A DNA stretch of 64,000 nucleotides from Linanthus parryae (lineage: Eukaryota; Streptophyta; Magnoliopsida; Ericales; Polemoniaceae), in the NCBI GenBank assembly GCA_023055425.1, contig JALGPY010000005.1, positions 74,813,495 to 74,877,494 on the forward strand, read 5' to 3'. Shown here in pieces: positions 44,489 to 55,599 of this stretch (position 1 is the first letter of the stretch; each line of letters begins with the position of its first letter). A model generated the notes under the pieces. It did not search any database. It had not been told where the DNA came from and saw only the letters and a program-made list of their open reading frames with translations. The translations under genes and the position numbers were made by a program.

Positions 44489-45441
44489 GACTCGTCCAGA
44501 CTCGTTTTGAAAACAATAACACAATACATCCAAGGAGAAATCTGAGCATCCCCAGAGAGCACGGAAACGCGAATCTAGAGTCAAGACACGCGTTTGCTCT
44601 TCTTCTCAATCATTCAAAATTTGTGTTATTTACGTTATGAATTTCAGTAGCTAAACTTTTACCTAGGTTCTCGGTGAACCTAGGGTTTCGTTTTCAGAAA
44701 TTAGTTCTTTGTTTTGACTATGAATTCATGATTGCAGTATCCTAATATCAGTAGCGTTACTCGTTATTCTTGCTTTGAATTTTAGTCTTCATGCATGATC
44801 GGAGTAGCTTACCAGAATTGCTACAGACCCGAGCCGGGAGGTGAAAATGTCTGGTAAGGGTTAGGAAGAGAAGACAAAATTTAGCGCCTTACCCCGATGG
44901 GCCGACTAGCGAAGGGGAGTTAGGAATAGCCTGAAATCGTTGAGACCAAATGTTAGAGAATCTGACCCGGGCCATCAGGACAGGTTAGAAACCCTAGCAG
45001 ACATAGAACGAGACTGCAGACTTAGGCAGCTTAACAGGAATCCGACAGTCTGCAGAATTGTGATAACGTGCAGAAAAAGAAAAGATACTGCACGATTGGT
45101 ACGTGGCACGGATAACGAGACTGCTATGTGTTTTCATGTCAAACTAGAACAAAATTCTAAAGAGACCCTAGGGGATCCCGAGACATAGTATCTCAAACCC
45201 TAGTTTTACAACCTCAAGATTATTCAGAATATTCTCACAAAAAGATTTACATTTCAGTTATTTACTTTCTGTCCTTAGTTAGTAAGCAAACTCTCAAAAT
45301 ATTCCTCCTTTTTACACTCTGGAACTTAAATCTGATTACTAGAAAAACCTGCAAATTCCCTGTGGGATCGATAATCTGAGTCGATATATTACTTGATTCG
45401 TATACTTGGGAATAGCACGCTAAATTGCGCATCAATATTTT

Positions 45442-45459
45442 TGGCGCCGTTGCCGGGGA
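45442..45459 (+). other. Athila-1 primer-binding site (tRNA-Asp)
   Basis: TGGCGCCGTTGCCGGGGA, seven bases after the LTR; complementary to the 3' end of plant aspartate tRNA and characteristic of Athila elements. Confidence 0.92.
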
Positions 45460-45574
45460 CTTTTTAGGGTTTATTTAGTAATCCGAATTAATTTTCAGAG
45501 TTTTTATTGTTATTTTATTTTTTTATTTTATTTTTCTGTTATCTCACTGCTCTTGAGATCTCTACTTTTTCAGG

Positions 45575-47412
45575 ATGGGCGACAATACCGAGAGAACGCC
45601 AGAACTGCTCGAGACACGTACTCCAGCCGAGATGGCTCGGTACATTGAAGATCTCATCACAGAAGGCTTTGCTACCCGGAACAACCAGAGGACATGCAAC
45701 AGATCTGGAAAGGCGCTGGTGGAAAATTTTGAGGTACCGACGGGAGGACACGAGCCAGCTATTGTGGTGCCTGAGATCACCGCTGAGCACTTTAACCTGA
45801 AATCCTCCACTATCTAGACTATTCAGACCCTCTGCTTATTCCATGGAAAAGCTGACGAAGAATCGAACGACTTCATCGGGAAATTCAAGGACTACTGCAA
45901 CAAGGTTCGGTATAAGGGAGTCGACACTGAGGCACTCATGCTAATACTCTTTCCATACTGCCTAAACGGAGTGGCCAAAGACTGGCTCGAATCCCGACCA
46001 CCCAGATCCATCACTACATGGGAGTGGTTTTGGCATCACGGATTTTCTGGCCAAATTTTACCCCGCTTCTCGGGTAATCCAATTACAAAGCGAGATTTTG
46101 TCGTTCAAGCAGAAGATGGGGGAGAAGGTGGTAGACGCATGGGAAAGATTGATGAGATTGGTGAAGAGATGCCCGAACCACGGTTTTGGAGACCCGAAGA
46201 TCCTGCAGGTATTCTACCATACCTAGACAGAGAGAGTGCTGAGTGGATTGACAGAGAAGCCGGAGCAAAGTTCTTGTACCATTGGACAAGGACGGTGCCT
46301 ATGAGCTGATGAAGCAGTTAGCCAAACAAGACACTAGCCTGTTTGACTATCGAAGGATCACCGCCCGAGCTGAGCCCGTGGAAGACGACCGGATAGACAA
46401 TCTGGCCAAGATCGTTCAAGATTTGGTCAAGAATATTTACTCAGAAAAGCATACTGTTGCGGCAGTAGACGGACCAGATTAGGACACAGCCATTGAGGGG
46501 CTCAGGACTGAGGATGCCAATTACGTACGGCAGCAGTGGGATCCGAGCAGGTACAGACCGGGTACGAGAGATCATCCCGGGTTCCGGTACGGAAACCAGA
46601 ATTCTGCAATTTATGCGCTAGGATTCCAGCACAAGCCGGGCGCATCTGCACAGCAATACGACAGTTAGATGAAGAAAATCGAGTCCATGTTTCAGACCAT
46701 GGAGTCCAGGTTTTCGCATATGGACGCTCTGACAGTCGACGTGCAGTCGACCAAAACTTCACTACGCGCTTTGGAGGTACAAGTAGGGAAGTTAGCACAT
46801 CAGCTAACTGAAAGAGCACCAGGGAACTTACCCTCAAACACAATAAGTAATCCACGTGCTCAGGTCAATGCCATCACCACTCGGAGTGGATTAGTACTGC
46901 AGGATCCGCCGTATCCTAGCCATGCACGTGCAGAAAAGTCGAAAGAAATCGAGCGCGAAGTATTTGGCCAGGATAACTGCTCAGCCGACCGCCCCCAGCA
47001 GAAGGGCTAGGTTGAGCAGGATGCCGTACAGACCGAAAAGGAAGCTGAAACGATACCTATCTCCAAGGAGGTGCCGTATCCTTTGAAGACACGGAAGAAG
47101 GATGATATCAAGGACTACGCAAGATTTCTCGAGATGTTCAAACAGCTGGAGATCAACATACCCTTTGCGGAGGCGTTGGCAAAGATGCCCACTTATGCCA
47201 AGTTCCTCTAAAATATTTTGTATGGAAGAAAACGTATGAGAGATTTCGAGACGATAAATCTGACGGCAGAAGTGAGCAATTGTGTGAAGAATGGGATAAC
47301 GAGGAAGAGGAAGGACCCTGGCAGTTTTGTTATCCCGGTGACCCTAGGTAATGCTTACAAAGGAAAGGATCAGTGTGACCTAGGGGCCAGTATCAATCTG
47401 ACGCCTTTGTAG
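45575..47412 (+). pseudogene. Athila-1 gag (broken)
   Basis: Start Met at 45575 (MGDNTERTPELLETRTPAEM). The Athila gag core is visible: LFPYCLNGVAKDWLESRP near 45955, then after a frameshift near 46035 LAKFYPASRVIQLQSEI and EKVVDAWERLMRLVKRCPNH. The C-terminal block reads DDIKDYARFLEMFKQLEINI (47102-47161), then PFAEALAKMPTYAKFL. Nonsense codons are at 45815, 46480, 46666, 47008, 47209 and 47410. The last part holds the start of the protease (CDLGASINLTPL, about 47374-47409). Confidence 0.9.
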
Positions 47413-48207
47413 ATTTTCAAAATTTTGAAAATCGGTGAACTCAGGCCCACCAGAATCAAGCTTCAGATGGCAGACAGATCCGTGAAGCAGGCTTACGGAG
47501 TTATTGTAGATATTCAGGTGAAAGTCGGGGAATTGATTTTTCCGGCAGATTTTGTAATTCTGTACATGGAAGCAGGATACGTACCACTCATTCTCGGCAG
47601 ACCATTTCTGGCCACTAGAGAAGCCATGATAAACTGCAAGAGAGGAGAATTGACTATGCAGAATAATGAAAACAAGGTCAAGTTCAATGTTTTCAAAAAT
47701 CTGCAACTACCGAATTATTACGAGCATGAAGACATCTTCGCAGTGGAGGTAGTCGAAGAAGTATGGGAAAACAAGGAGATGGACGAGCTATGGTCAGAGA
47801 TTGACAGAGTGTACAGAGAGAATAAGGAGAGATTCCAGGAGGAGCAGGCCATACAAGCTGAAAACCGGATCAGTTTACAGCCGGACAGAAAAGGTGGGCA
47901 GAAATTGGCCCTGGTCCCGTCACTCAAAGAGCCACCAACCCTAAAGCGGAAACAACTCCCGAGCCATCACTTTTCAGCACAGCCAAAACAGTTTCAAGTA
48001 GGTCAGAAAGTACTTCTCTGCGATTCTCGGAAGCAGTTTTTTCCAGGAAAATTGAGATCCGGAGGTCAGGACAGTTTATCATCAAAGAGGTACTTTCATG
48101 GGAAGAGTCTGCATGACAGTACAACTTTCAGGGTGAGCGGAAATCGGGCCAAGCCATATTTGGGCCCGGAAGCGGACGTCAAGGTAGACGGTTTTGACGT
48201 CCCTTGA
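47413..48207 (+). pseudogene. Athila-1 protease end fused to integrase tail
   Basis: A continuous frame (Met at 47425, 260 codons). Residues 1-90 are the retropepsin-like end (KIGELRPTRIKLQMADRSVK, ILGRPFLATREAMI). After a short acidic linker, the text from about residue 190 (FQVGQKVLLCDSRKQFFPGK... TFRVSGNRAKPYLGPEADVK) matches the integrase C-terminal region of Athila elements (GDKVLLYNSR..LFPGKL). RT, RNase H and the integrase core, normally between them, are absent, so this is an in-frame internal deletion. Upstream stops in the same frame mean it is not a working polyprotein now. Confidence 0.8.
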
Positions 48208-50263
48208 GCAAACATTAGGTAAATGGGTCGGGCCGTCGACCGTAAATTACAAGCGCTTGTTGGGAGGCAACCCAACGTAGTAAGTTAGTTTAAATTATTT
48301 CGGTTTTATTGTCAGTTTTGAATTTTGAGAGAGGTAAGATGAATGGGTATTGACTTTGAATTGAGCATGTGCAGATACAGGAGAGCAAAAAACGAGAACA
48401 AAATGGAGCAGAAATACTCTGAGTGCGTATTTTACGCACACTGTGTGTATTTTACGCACACTGCAGCCCTGTTTGCCAAAATTTTGAAAAAAAAATAAAT
48501 TATTTCAAAGTGGAGTTGTTGTGTGCGTATTTTATGCACATCATGTGCGTATTTTACGCAGACAGCAGCCCAACCTTAAAAAAATAAAAAAAAATAACTA
48601 AATAAAATTTTCAGCCCGATGCCACTGTGTGCATATTTTGGCCTCTTCTCTCTCTCTCTCTACTTCCATACACAGATCCGTGGAGTTTGAGCGAATTCAG
48701 AAATTTTCGCAGGTGAAAGAAGAGAGAAAAGGCAGATTTCCAAAAACTTGAAGAATCGACCCCGATGCGCTCTGGCACACTCGACCATCACAGGGACTCG
48801 TACGAGTTGGGTATTTTTCAGGAACAGTTTTTCTGCAGAATAGAGAAACAACCCCGGTGTAAAAAAGTATACTCGACCAAATGGGAGCACATTGTGACAC
48901 ACAATGGTGCTCGGGGATTGCACATTTAAAGAGCACATACAGATCCCGGTAGGTTGACAACTTCCGTCGAGAAATTTTCCGGCGACCGGTCAACGGTCCT
49001 TCTCCGCAGGAGTCTGCGAAAAAGTTAGAACCTGTAAGAACTGACTCCGGTTGCACTGGTTCAATTTCTGTCTCTCGCTTTATTTTTCTGCATATGCTAC
49101 CAGTTGTTCCATTCGATGAGGCAAGCCAGCTCATCCAATCCAGATTATATGCATGATGAATAGTACCATGAGGGCATGGCACCATCCAGTGTAGGGGTTG
49201 TGGCGTTGTAACTGCATTACTTTTTATTTAAAAAAAAAAAATCTAAGAAAAAATATTAAAAAAATAAAAACTGAAAATTTTGAGACCGGGCGAAGGATTT
49301 AGCTTAAAACTGGAGAGAGCTTAATGATAGAAAATTTCCCAAAAGTGGACGAATTTAGGTGAGGAAGAGCTGCGAGAATCTGTCTAGGGGAGTTAATAGA
49401 GCCAATGCACTCCAGAAAACGCAAGTAGCTGTCTTCCGAGCCATGTATCCGACTAGCTGCCAGACCACCGTCACCAGGTAGTCGTCAACCCGCCATCACA
49501 GTCACCACATCATTTGGTGGAGTGATAGACTATAGGGGACCTCACGTCCTGTCTCGCGCCTTAGGTCCGCTAGTGAGCCCTGTTGATCCATTATACCTTT
49601 TTCTTGGTAACCTTTTGACCCAGGAAGCTATTTTTTGATACTCACATAATTGTTAGTATTTTTACACTTTCTACGCGTCACGACACGAGGGAGTTGAGTT
49701 GAGGGGGATTTTCTGGGTAGAGCAGATTTGTCATATTTGATAGTGGATGAGCGTCATATTTTTATATTTGAGGATGTGTAAGGGTGAGATAGTGACGGCA
49801 GCACACTTCGGTGTGGGGTGACTCACGACATTACACTGTGAGCACAGGAGGAGAGCCGTAGTGCGTAAATTTTCCGCACAACATGGGGAACTTGGGTTGA
49901 CAGGGTTATTGGAGGACGTGTTGTGCTATTTAGACATCCTTGGAGTGAGGATGATCGGTTGGAAAAGCAAGATTATTTTACAGATTGACTACATGGTTCC
50001 AAATTAGTGTGGGGGTGGTCGTTTCAGATTTTATTTCAGTATTTTTCTGCCACCCCACGTTTTTGGTTTATTGTAGAGTTGGCTTGGTTTATTTTATCGT
50101 TGTTTAATGGGTTGCTCCGCAAATATATATATATAGGGGTTATCTTTTAGCTATGCATTGGTAGTATATAGCTAGAGTTCGTAGTATACACCGCTCTAGA
50201 TTGATTCGGGATAGTATGCATTGGTAGTATATAGCTAGATTTTGCTCGGGACGAGCAAAGTTT
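48208..50263 (+). other. Athila-1 3' noncoding region
   Basis: No convincing gene; the env-like region of full Athila elements is not recognised. It contains TTGGGAGGCAACCCAA (48259-48274, a perfect inverted repeat), GTGCGTATTTTACGCAC-type palindromes at 48424-48460 and 48522-48560, a CT run near 48645-48660, and a direct repeat ATGCATTGGTAGTATATAGC at 50153 and 50216. Confidence 0.6.
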
Positions 50264-50277
50264 AGTGTGGGGGTATT
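50264..50277 (+). other. Athila-1 polypurine tract
   Basis: AGTGTGGGGGTATT directly before the 3' LTR start TGATAACG. Confidence 0.85.
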
Positions 50278-51227
50278 TGATAACGCCCAAATAGGGGTTA
50301 TCTTTTAGCCTGAATTGACGTGCCTTTGTGTTGGAAAGCTATGTTTTAGCCAAAATTCACCCTCAGAAAGCCTCGAAAATTAGAACAAGATGTTTATAAG
50401 CTCTTCATGAATTTATGCTTATGTTGCGCATTTGTTCATGTTGTCTTTACAGGAACAGGTTCAGGAAGTGCATTGGGATGCGTGTCGAGACAGAACTGGG
50501 TTCGCCTCAGGAAACGTGCAAAAAATGCTCGGGGCAGGATTTGACCGAGACTGTATAAAAGGGAGAGTGGAACAGAAAACAGAAAGATTGGAGGAGAAAC
50601 GGGCAGTGAAAACCGGCCGAGGAAGGTGAAAATACCAAAACCAAGAATAACCGGGATGTGCTCGGTTGACAATATCTTGAGATTGACTTGGAATATTGAA
50701 GTGAAACCCGGGGCAAAAGAACGGAGACGTCAAAGGCTTTCCCAAAACATGTTATAATGCTGAAACGGAGTCCGGCCTAAAAACCGACTCCTGTCAAGTG
50801 TGGGTTCCTGACAGGCCACGCCCAAGTAAGGAGTCTCGATTGCCGGTGTCCGGAGTCGTGAGCAACTATTTCAGGATTGGTCAGAATTTGGGACAATTCT
50901 GACCCAGGGGTATTTTGGTCATTTTGGCACCGGGCCCGGGGTTCCGGAGTTGAGTTCTGATTTTGTCTCCCAAATTCAGTCAGCAGTTTTCCTATGGCCA
51001 GAGTCAGGATTGGGCAGAAATTGGAGCGGTTTTGAACCAAGGGTATTTTGGTAATTTTGACAAGTTTCGGGTCAAAACGCAGGCCGAGGCAGAAAGGAGC
51101 AGAGAGGCTTGCTGGCTGCGTATTTTACGCAGTGGGCTCCGTATTATACGCAGACAGCAAGATGGAGGGGGATTTTTTTGCAGTTTTTGGTCCCCTGTCT
51201 GCGTATTTTACGCAGACCCCTGAGTAT

Positions 51228-51310
51228 TATACGCAGCCAGGGAGGTATTATACGCAACCAGGGAGGTATTATACGCAGCCAGGGATGTATTATACGCAGC
51301 CAGCGATGAA
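51228..51310 (+). repeat. 20-bp tandem repeats in Athila-1 3' LTR
   Basis: Unit GGTATTATACGCAGCCAGGG, about four copies in a row with minor changes; the 5' LTR has about two. Each unit carries TATACGCA, part of the TACGCA/TGCGTA motif set that fills this LTR upstream of its TATA box. Confidence 0.85.
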
Positions 51311-51479
51311 AAATACGCAGCCATGGAGGAAAATACACAGAAATCAGCATGAGACAGGCTGCTGTCTGCGTATTATACAAAGAGCCCTGCGTATTTACGT
51401 AGACAGCACAAATTTTGAGGCGGTTTCAGTCAGTGGCAGTTTTATAAATAAAGAAAAGTTCCAGAAACGTCTTCACCAC

Positions 51480-51488
51480 TATATAAAG
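51480..51488 (+). promoter_or_regulatory. TATA box of Athila-1 3' LTR
   Basis: TATATAAAG, counterpart of 44481-44488. Confidence 0.75.
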
Positions 51489-52430
51489 ACTCGTCCATAC
51501 TCGTTTTGAAAACAATAACACAATACATCCAAGGAGAAATCTGAGCATCCCCGGAGAGCACGAAAACGCGAATCAAGAGTCTTCTTCTCTCTCATTCAAA
51601 AACTATGTTATTTACGTTATGAATTTCAGTATCTAAACTTTTAACTAGGTTCTCGGTGAACCGAGAGTTTCCTTTTAAGAGATTAGTTCTACGTTTTGAC
51701 CATGAATTCATGATTGCACTATCCTAATATCAGCAGCGTTATTCGTTATTCTGGCTTTGAATTTTAGTCTCCATGCATGATCGGAGTAGCTAACCAGAAT
51801 TGCTACAGACCCGAGCTGGTAGGTGAAAACGTCCGGTAAGGGTTAGGAAGAGAAGACGGAATTTAGCACCTTACCCGATGGGCCGACTAGCGAAGGGGAG
51901 TTAGGACTAGCCTGAAATCGTTGAGACCAACTATTAGAGAATCAGACCCGGGCCATCTGGACAGGTTAGAAACCCTAGCAGACTTAGAACGAGACTGCAG
52001 ACTTAGGCAATTTAACAGGAATCCGACAGTCTGCAGGATTGTCATAACGTGCAGGAAAAGAAAAGATACTGCACAATTGGTACGTGGCACAGATAACGAG
52101 ACTGTTGTGTGTTTTCATGTCAGACTAGAACGAAACTCTGAAGAGACCCTAGGGGATCCCGAGACCTAGTATCTCAAACCCTAGTTTCACAACCTCAAGA
52201 TTATTCAGAAAATTCTCACAAAAAGATTAACGTTTCAGTTATTTACTTTCAGTACTTAGTTAGTAAGCAAGCTCTCAAAATATTCCTCCTTTTTACACTC
52301 TGCAACTTAAAACTGATTACTAGAAAAACCTGCAAAGTCCCTGTGGGATCGATAATCTGAGTCGAAAATACTCTCTATATTACTTGATTCGTATACTTGC
52401 GAATAGGACGCCGAATTGCGCATCAGCATA

Positions 52431-53827
52431 AAATAAATATGCAATGAATGTGGCCCCTAAGCTGCACTCCCACTATTGGGTGCACATCTTGAGCAAGTCT
52501 TGAACTCCTCGCCTCAGCCATCTCGCCTATCTCGAGAGTACTTCTTGAAGCTCCTTTGTTCGTCTATTTGCTCCATGCACCTTGCGCCGTAGCTTTTGGT
52601 TTGGCCACCTCTCTTGAAGCTCATATTCTTTAATCTTCACTAACTATCTTATTTCTAATAAGAAGTAACCTCATAGAGGCGATTGGATGAGAAGAGAAGA
52701 CAATAGAGTATGTAGAGAGGCACGACACACAAGCAGTATTTTGATTACATATTCAAAACAAAACCAAAACCAAAAACAAATATAAAACATCTATGCCACA
52801 TCCATGCATTAAACACATCCATTCAACCCACAACAACATGTATAATAATAAAATAAACATACTGAAATTTTTTGGAAATTTCTAGAGTTGAACTCTTATT
52901 ACAGGAAATTAATAAGAAATAATCTAATCAACTAAATAGATCGAAAATTGCTCTAAACAACATAAGGTCTCACCACCTATGGTAGAGAGTAGGTAATAAT
53001 GACATAAGTCTCCAGAAAAAATTTCGGATCAAAACAGTGTGTTTAAGGTCGTCTAATTACCTCGGGAATTGTGATGAACACTAATTAATTAATCTGGATA
53101 TTAATAAAATTTTATGTTTCTTCCAAAAATTATGAAAAATCCCAGGAAATATGAAATTTAATTCAAAGTCTGTGGAAAAAAATTTGTGGAAAAAAGACGG
53201 CGGGAGGAGGCAGTACGCGCCGCCGCGCGTGGGCGCTTCCGCCTCCGCCTCCGTCACGCGTTGACGTCGGCCTTATGCCATGTCAGCGTGACACGTGGCA
53301 TACCACGTCAGCCCTAGGCTGACTTATCTGCCACGTCAGCAGCAACGTCAGGAATCCACATTAGCAGCCCGCGTGATTGCCAAGTCATCTGCCACGTCAT
53401 CCCTAGCCACGTCAGCAGGCCGCCACCAGCCATTGGGCGCGTGCGGCGCGTGGAGGCGGTGTCCGTGGCGCGTGAAGCCCACGCGCCGCCTTCCCGGACT
53501 CCGTTTCTGATAATCCTTATACCACTGCAATCGTCTCTTCACCTTGATTCCGATTACGTATTCCAAAACCAATTCTAACAACTTTTGAAAAAATCGAATT
53601 ACAGATTAGATTAAACAGTCTTGATTTATACAGTTCCGAATCTTAAAATATTCATAACTTATTCACTGTTTGTTCAAAAAATATGATCTTTATATTTCTG
53701 GAATCCTCGTGAAAAGTACTATCCATCCATAGAGGATTCACCTACTTATTACGAAATTTTTGAAACTCGATTTTCTACATGAGGTCAGATTCGGGCACAA
53801 ACTACGAGGTACAAAAAACAAGCCTAA
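52431..53827 (-). other. Copia-D gag-side internal region and leader
   Basis: This continues Copia-D after Athila-1. No gag frame is readable. A GC-rich block at about 53200-53480 stands out from the AT-rich surroundings and contains the repeated CCACGTCA motif. The rest (52431-53190 and 53490-53827) shows no recognised feature. Confidence 0.55.
53303..53414 (-). promoter_or_regulatory. Repeated TGACGTGG motifs in Copia-D leader
   Basis: Four exact CCACGTCA copies (53303-53310, 53331-53338, 53392-53399, 53407-53414), reading TGACGTGG on the element's strand, plus near-copies and an ACACGTGGC at 53291-53299. TGACGTGG is a known bZIP binding site (ACGT core). Their use here is inferred. Confidence 0.6.
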
Positions 53828-53840
53828 GGCTCTGATTCCA
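53828..53840 (-). other. Copia-D primer-binding site
   Basis: The minus strand reads TGGAATCAGAGCC one base after the LTR: the initiator tRNA-Met site TGGTATCAGAGCC with one substitution. Confidence 0.85.
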
Positions 53841-53841
53841 A

Positions 53842-54301
53842 TGAAGGATTTACATGATCTATCACATACAGATCTACAACATGAATTCTAGTGGAAGATT
53901 CATGTGTGTACATCTTCTTCCTTAGCACCTAGCGCAGCGGATGCTCGTAGGTTGCTTTCTTTCACGCACCAATCTTGCTCCCACAGTCTGGCTCGAATCT
54001 CTAGGACGAAAGCTCTTGTTCACACCAAGATCCACCAATGGAGGCTAGTTAGAGAAAGAGGCTACCTAGAACTGTAGTTTGATCAGCACATGATCTCTAC
54101 ACAGTAGTGTATATTATTATGCATTTAATAATGTAGGAGGTTGTCTCCATATTAGACAGACTTATACCTAGTTTGCACATAACCCCCTAGGGTTTGTGCC
54201 TTTGCTATTAACCCCATAAGGTTTGAGCATTGTTGCAACTAACCCCTCAAGGTTACGATAATTGCATTGGGCACCCCACATGGGCGCAACAAGTGCTAAC
54301 A
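53842..54301 (-). repeat. Copia-D 5' LTR
   Basis: 460 bp, partner of 37569-38034; ends ...CAAGTGCTAACA on the plus strand, followed by target duplication GTTGA. Confidence 0.93.
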
Positions 54302-54740
54302 GTTGAACAGCTGTATAGCGTCAATACAGGGCAGAAGACAAAGAGAAAGCAATAAACCCCTATTCCGAGCAATATTGAAAAATATTGATTTCGAGTCTGT
54401 ATTGTACCTGATTCGAGCATGTATTGTACCTGATTCGAACCTCAACTGTTAAGCAGATGAAGAATATGCAGAAGAGAAATTAGGAGAGGAAGTAGACGTA
54501 CCTGTATTCCGAGGGAGTGCTGCGTGGAGGCGTCAGGAGGGTTGCGAGGAGAGGCGAGGTCGTGGGAGGTATCGTAGGAGGATGAAATTGTGAGAGGTAA
54601 ATGTGCGGAGATGCGAAGTATATTGTAATTGTAATGCAACGGTTTAAAATATCTCATTAAAATTTCTGCTTGAAAATGTCTCTTGATACCATGTTTTAAA
54701 ATATGCATGGGACCCACACCATGCTATTTTATTATATAGA
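54302..54740 (-). other. Helitron-A 5' terminal region
   Basis: The part of Helitron-A to the right of Copia-D. It contains a second copy of a roughly 110-130 bp segment also at 37435-37560 (shared TCAATAAACCCCTATTC-like start and CCTCAACTGTTAAG end), so a tandem duplication existed before Copia-D entered. The 5' TC end is at 54740. No gene is recognised. Confidence 0.6.
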
Positions 54741-54744
54741 TATA

Positions 54745-55263
54745 CTAGGGAATTTCCCGTGCCCGAGGGCACTATCCCAAAAAACACTAAGAATGTTTCC
54801 ATGTCCATAAATAAATTTCCAATAAGCCAAGAAAAGAAACATGTAAACTACTCTTCTAACATGCAGAAAAAATGAGTAGTTGGGATGTAAAAAAAGTTTG
54901 TAATTAGCATAGACGAATAGCTGACAATAATAGTAGAATTTTGAGAAATGTTTTGGCGAAAAGTTTTTATTAACACCTAATTCTTGAATTCAGAAGATAC
55001 ATAAGTTGAATTTAGCAAAAACTCAATATTATAGAGAGAATTTCTCATTTAACATGTGGCTTTATAGTTTTAAGATATAAACTATAGTGGAAGAGAGAAA
55101 ATTAAGAATTTTCCACCAGCCACCACGACCCATTATCCTTCCCCTTATCTCCAATTTTTTTAGAATTCTAACTATAAGTGGGTGGTATAGGTGAGATCTA
55201 AGAGTTGGGGCTGATTTAATCTAAAGGTTGAAAAAAGTCAACCGTCCTGTTTTATAGAATAGA
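54745..55263 (-). mobile_element. Helitron-B: small non-autonomous Helitron
   Basis: On the minus strand it starts TCTATTCTATAAAACAGG at 55263 (preceded by A) and ends with the hairpin GTGCCCTCGGGCAC (54762-54775) followed by GGGAAATTCCCTAG, ending CTAG at 54745 with T next. TC start, GC hairpin, CTRR end and A/T target are the four Helitron hallmarks. At 519 bp it has no coding capacity. Its 5' end resembles that of Helitron-A. Confidence 0.8.
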
Positions 55264-55560
55264 TATAGTTAGAAACAGTTAAATAATTGTGTCTTCTTTA
55301 TGAGTAATTTCTTAAAATCGAGCCGTGATTAGTGTAGAATGTTTATTTAGTATAGGTTTGAGCTCTTAATTATGATTCAAAAAGGTAACTCTATAATTTA
55401 TAATACCATAAATATTTACTATAAAAGAATTTTTGAATCTATCATTAGCACCAATAAAGAATAGTTCTATGCTAATACACTTTATGATATTTGTTTTTGT
55501 ACGCATTTTATCTTATTTATACAAGATGATATTTTAAATTAACAGTTAAAAATATCATAT
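55264..55560. other. Unassigned AT-rich sequence
   Basis: I see no gene, terminal repeat or motif worth naming. Confidence 0.4.
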
Positions 55561-55599
55561 TTATCCAAGACAAATAGAAGTTTGTCGAACTGAATTCCA

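Larger units (their letters stand above)
43305..45434 (+). repeat. Athila-1 5' LTR (2130 bp)
   Basis: TGATAACGCCCAAATAGGGG...TTGCGCATCA. It matches 50278-52425 with many single-base differences and small indels, for example an extra GAGATATGATCGCGGGT near 43460, so it is much older than Tekay-1. Confidence 0.95.
43305..52425 (+). mobile_element. Athila-1: non-autonomous Athila-type gypsy element
   Basis: Flanked by an exact duplication GCATA (43300-43304 and 52426-52430). LTRs at 43305-45434 and 50278-52425 start TGATAACGCCC and end GCGCATCA. The primer-binding site at 45442-45459 matches aspartate tRNA, the Athila choice, and gag text is Athila-like. The internal region is only 4.8 kb and lacks RT, RNase H and the integrase core. 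It is inserted in Copia-D. Confidence 0.93.
50278..52425 (+). repeat. Athila-1 3' LTR (2148 bp)
   Basis: Partner of 43305-45434. It is longer partly because of more copies of a 20-bp tandem repeat (51228-51310) and lacks the 16-17 bp block near 43460. Confidence 0.95.
37569..54301 (-). mobile_element. Copia-D: decayed copia element split by Athila-1
   Basis: Short LTRs at 37569-38034 and 53842-54301 with an exact 5-bp duplication GTTGA (37564-37568 and 54302-54306). The primer-binding site is at 53828-53840 and the polypurine tract at 38035-38055, so it runs right to left. The internal region is 38035-43304 plus 52431-53841; Athila-1 (43305-52425) interrupts it. It is a different copia family from the others here. 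Confidence 0.9.
33786..54740 (-). mobile_element. Helitron-A: Helitron remnant split by Copia-D
   Basis: The sequence outside Copia-D (33786-37568 and 54302-54740) is one element. The 5' end on the minus strand is TCTATATAATAAAATAGCAT at 54740-54721, preceded by A, which fits plant Helitron 5' termini (TC at an AT target). The coding remnant at 34090-35840 matches the N-terminal region of Helitron Rep/helicase proteins. The Rep nuclease, helicase and a 3' hairpin-CTRR end are not found; the element seems lost beyond about 33786, where Copia-C's LTR abuts. The intervening 16.7 kb is Copia-D. Confidence 0.7.

Noticed and set aside
43420..44609. Frames of 95-149 codons on the minus strand of the Athila-1 5' LTR
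   Set aside because: They mirror TACGCA-rich repeats and have counterparts in the other LTR with altered length, so they are not under coding constraint.
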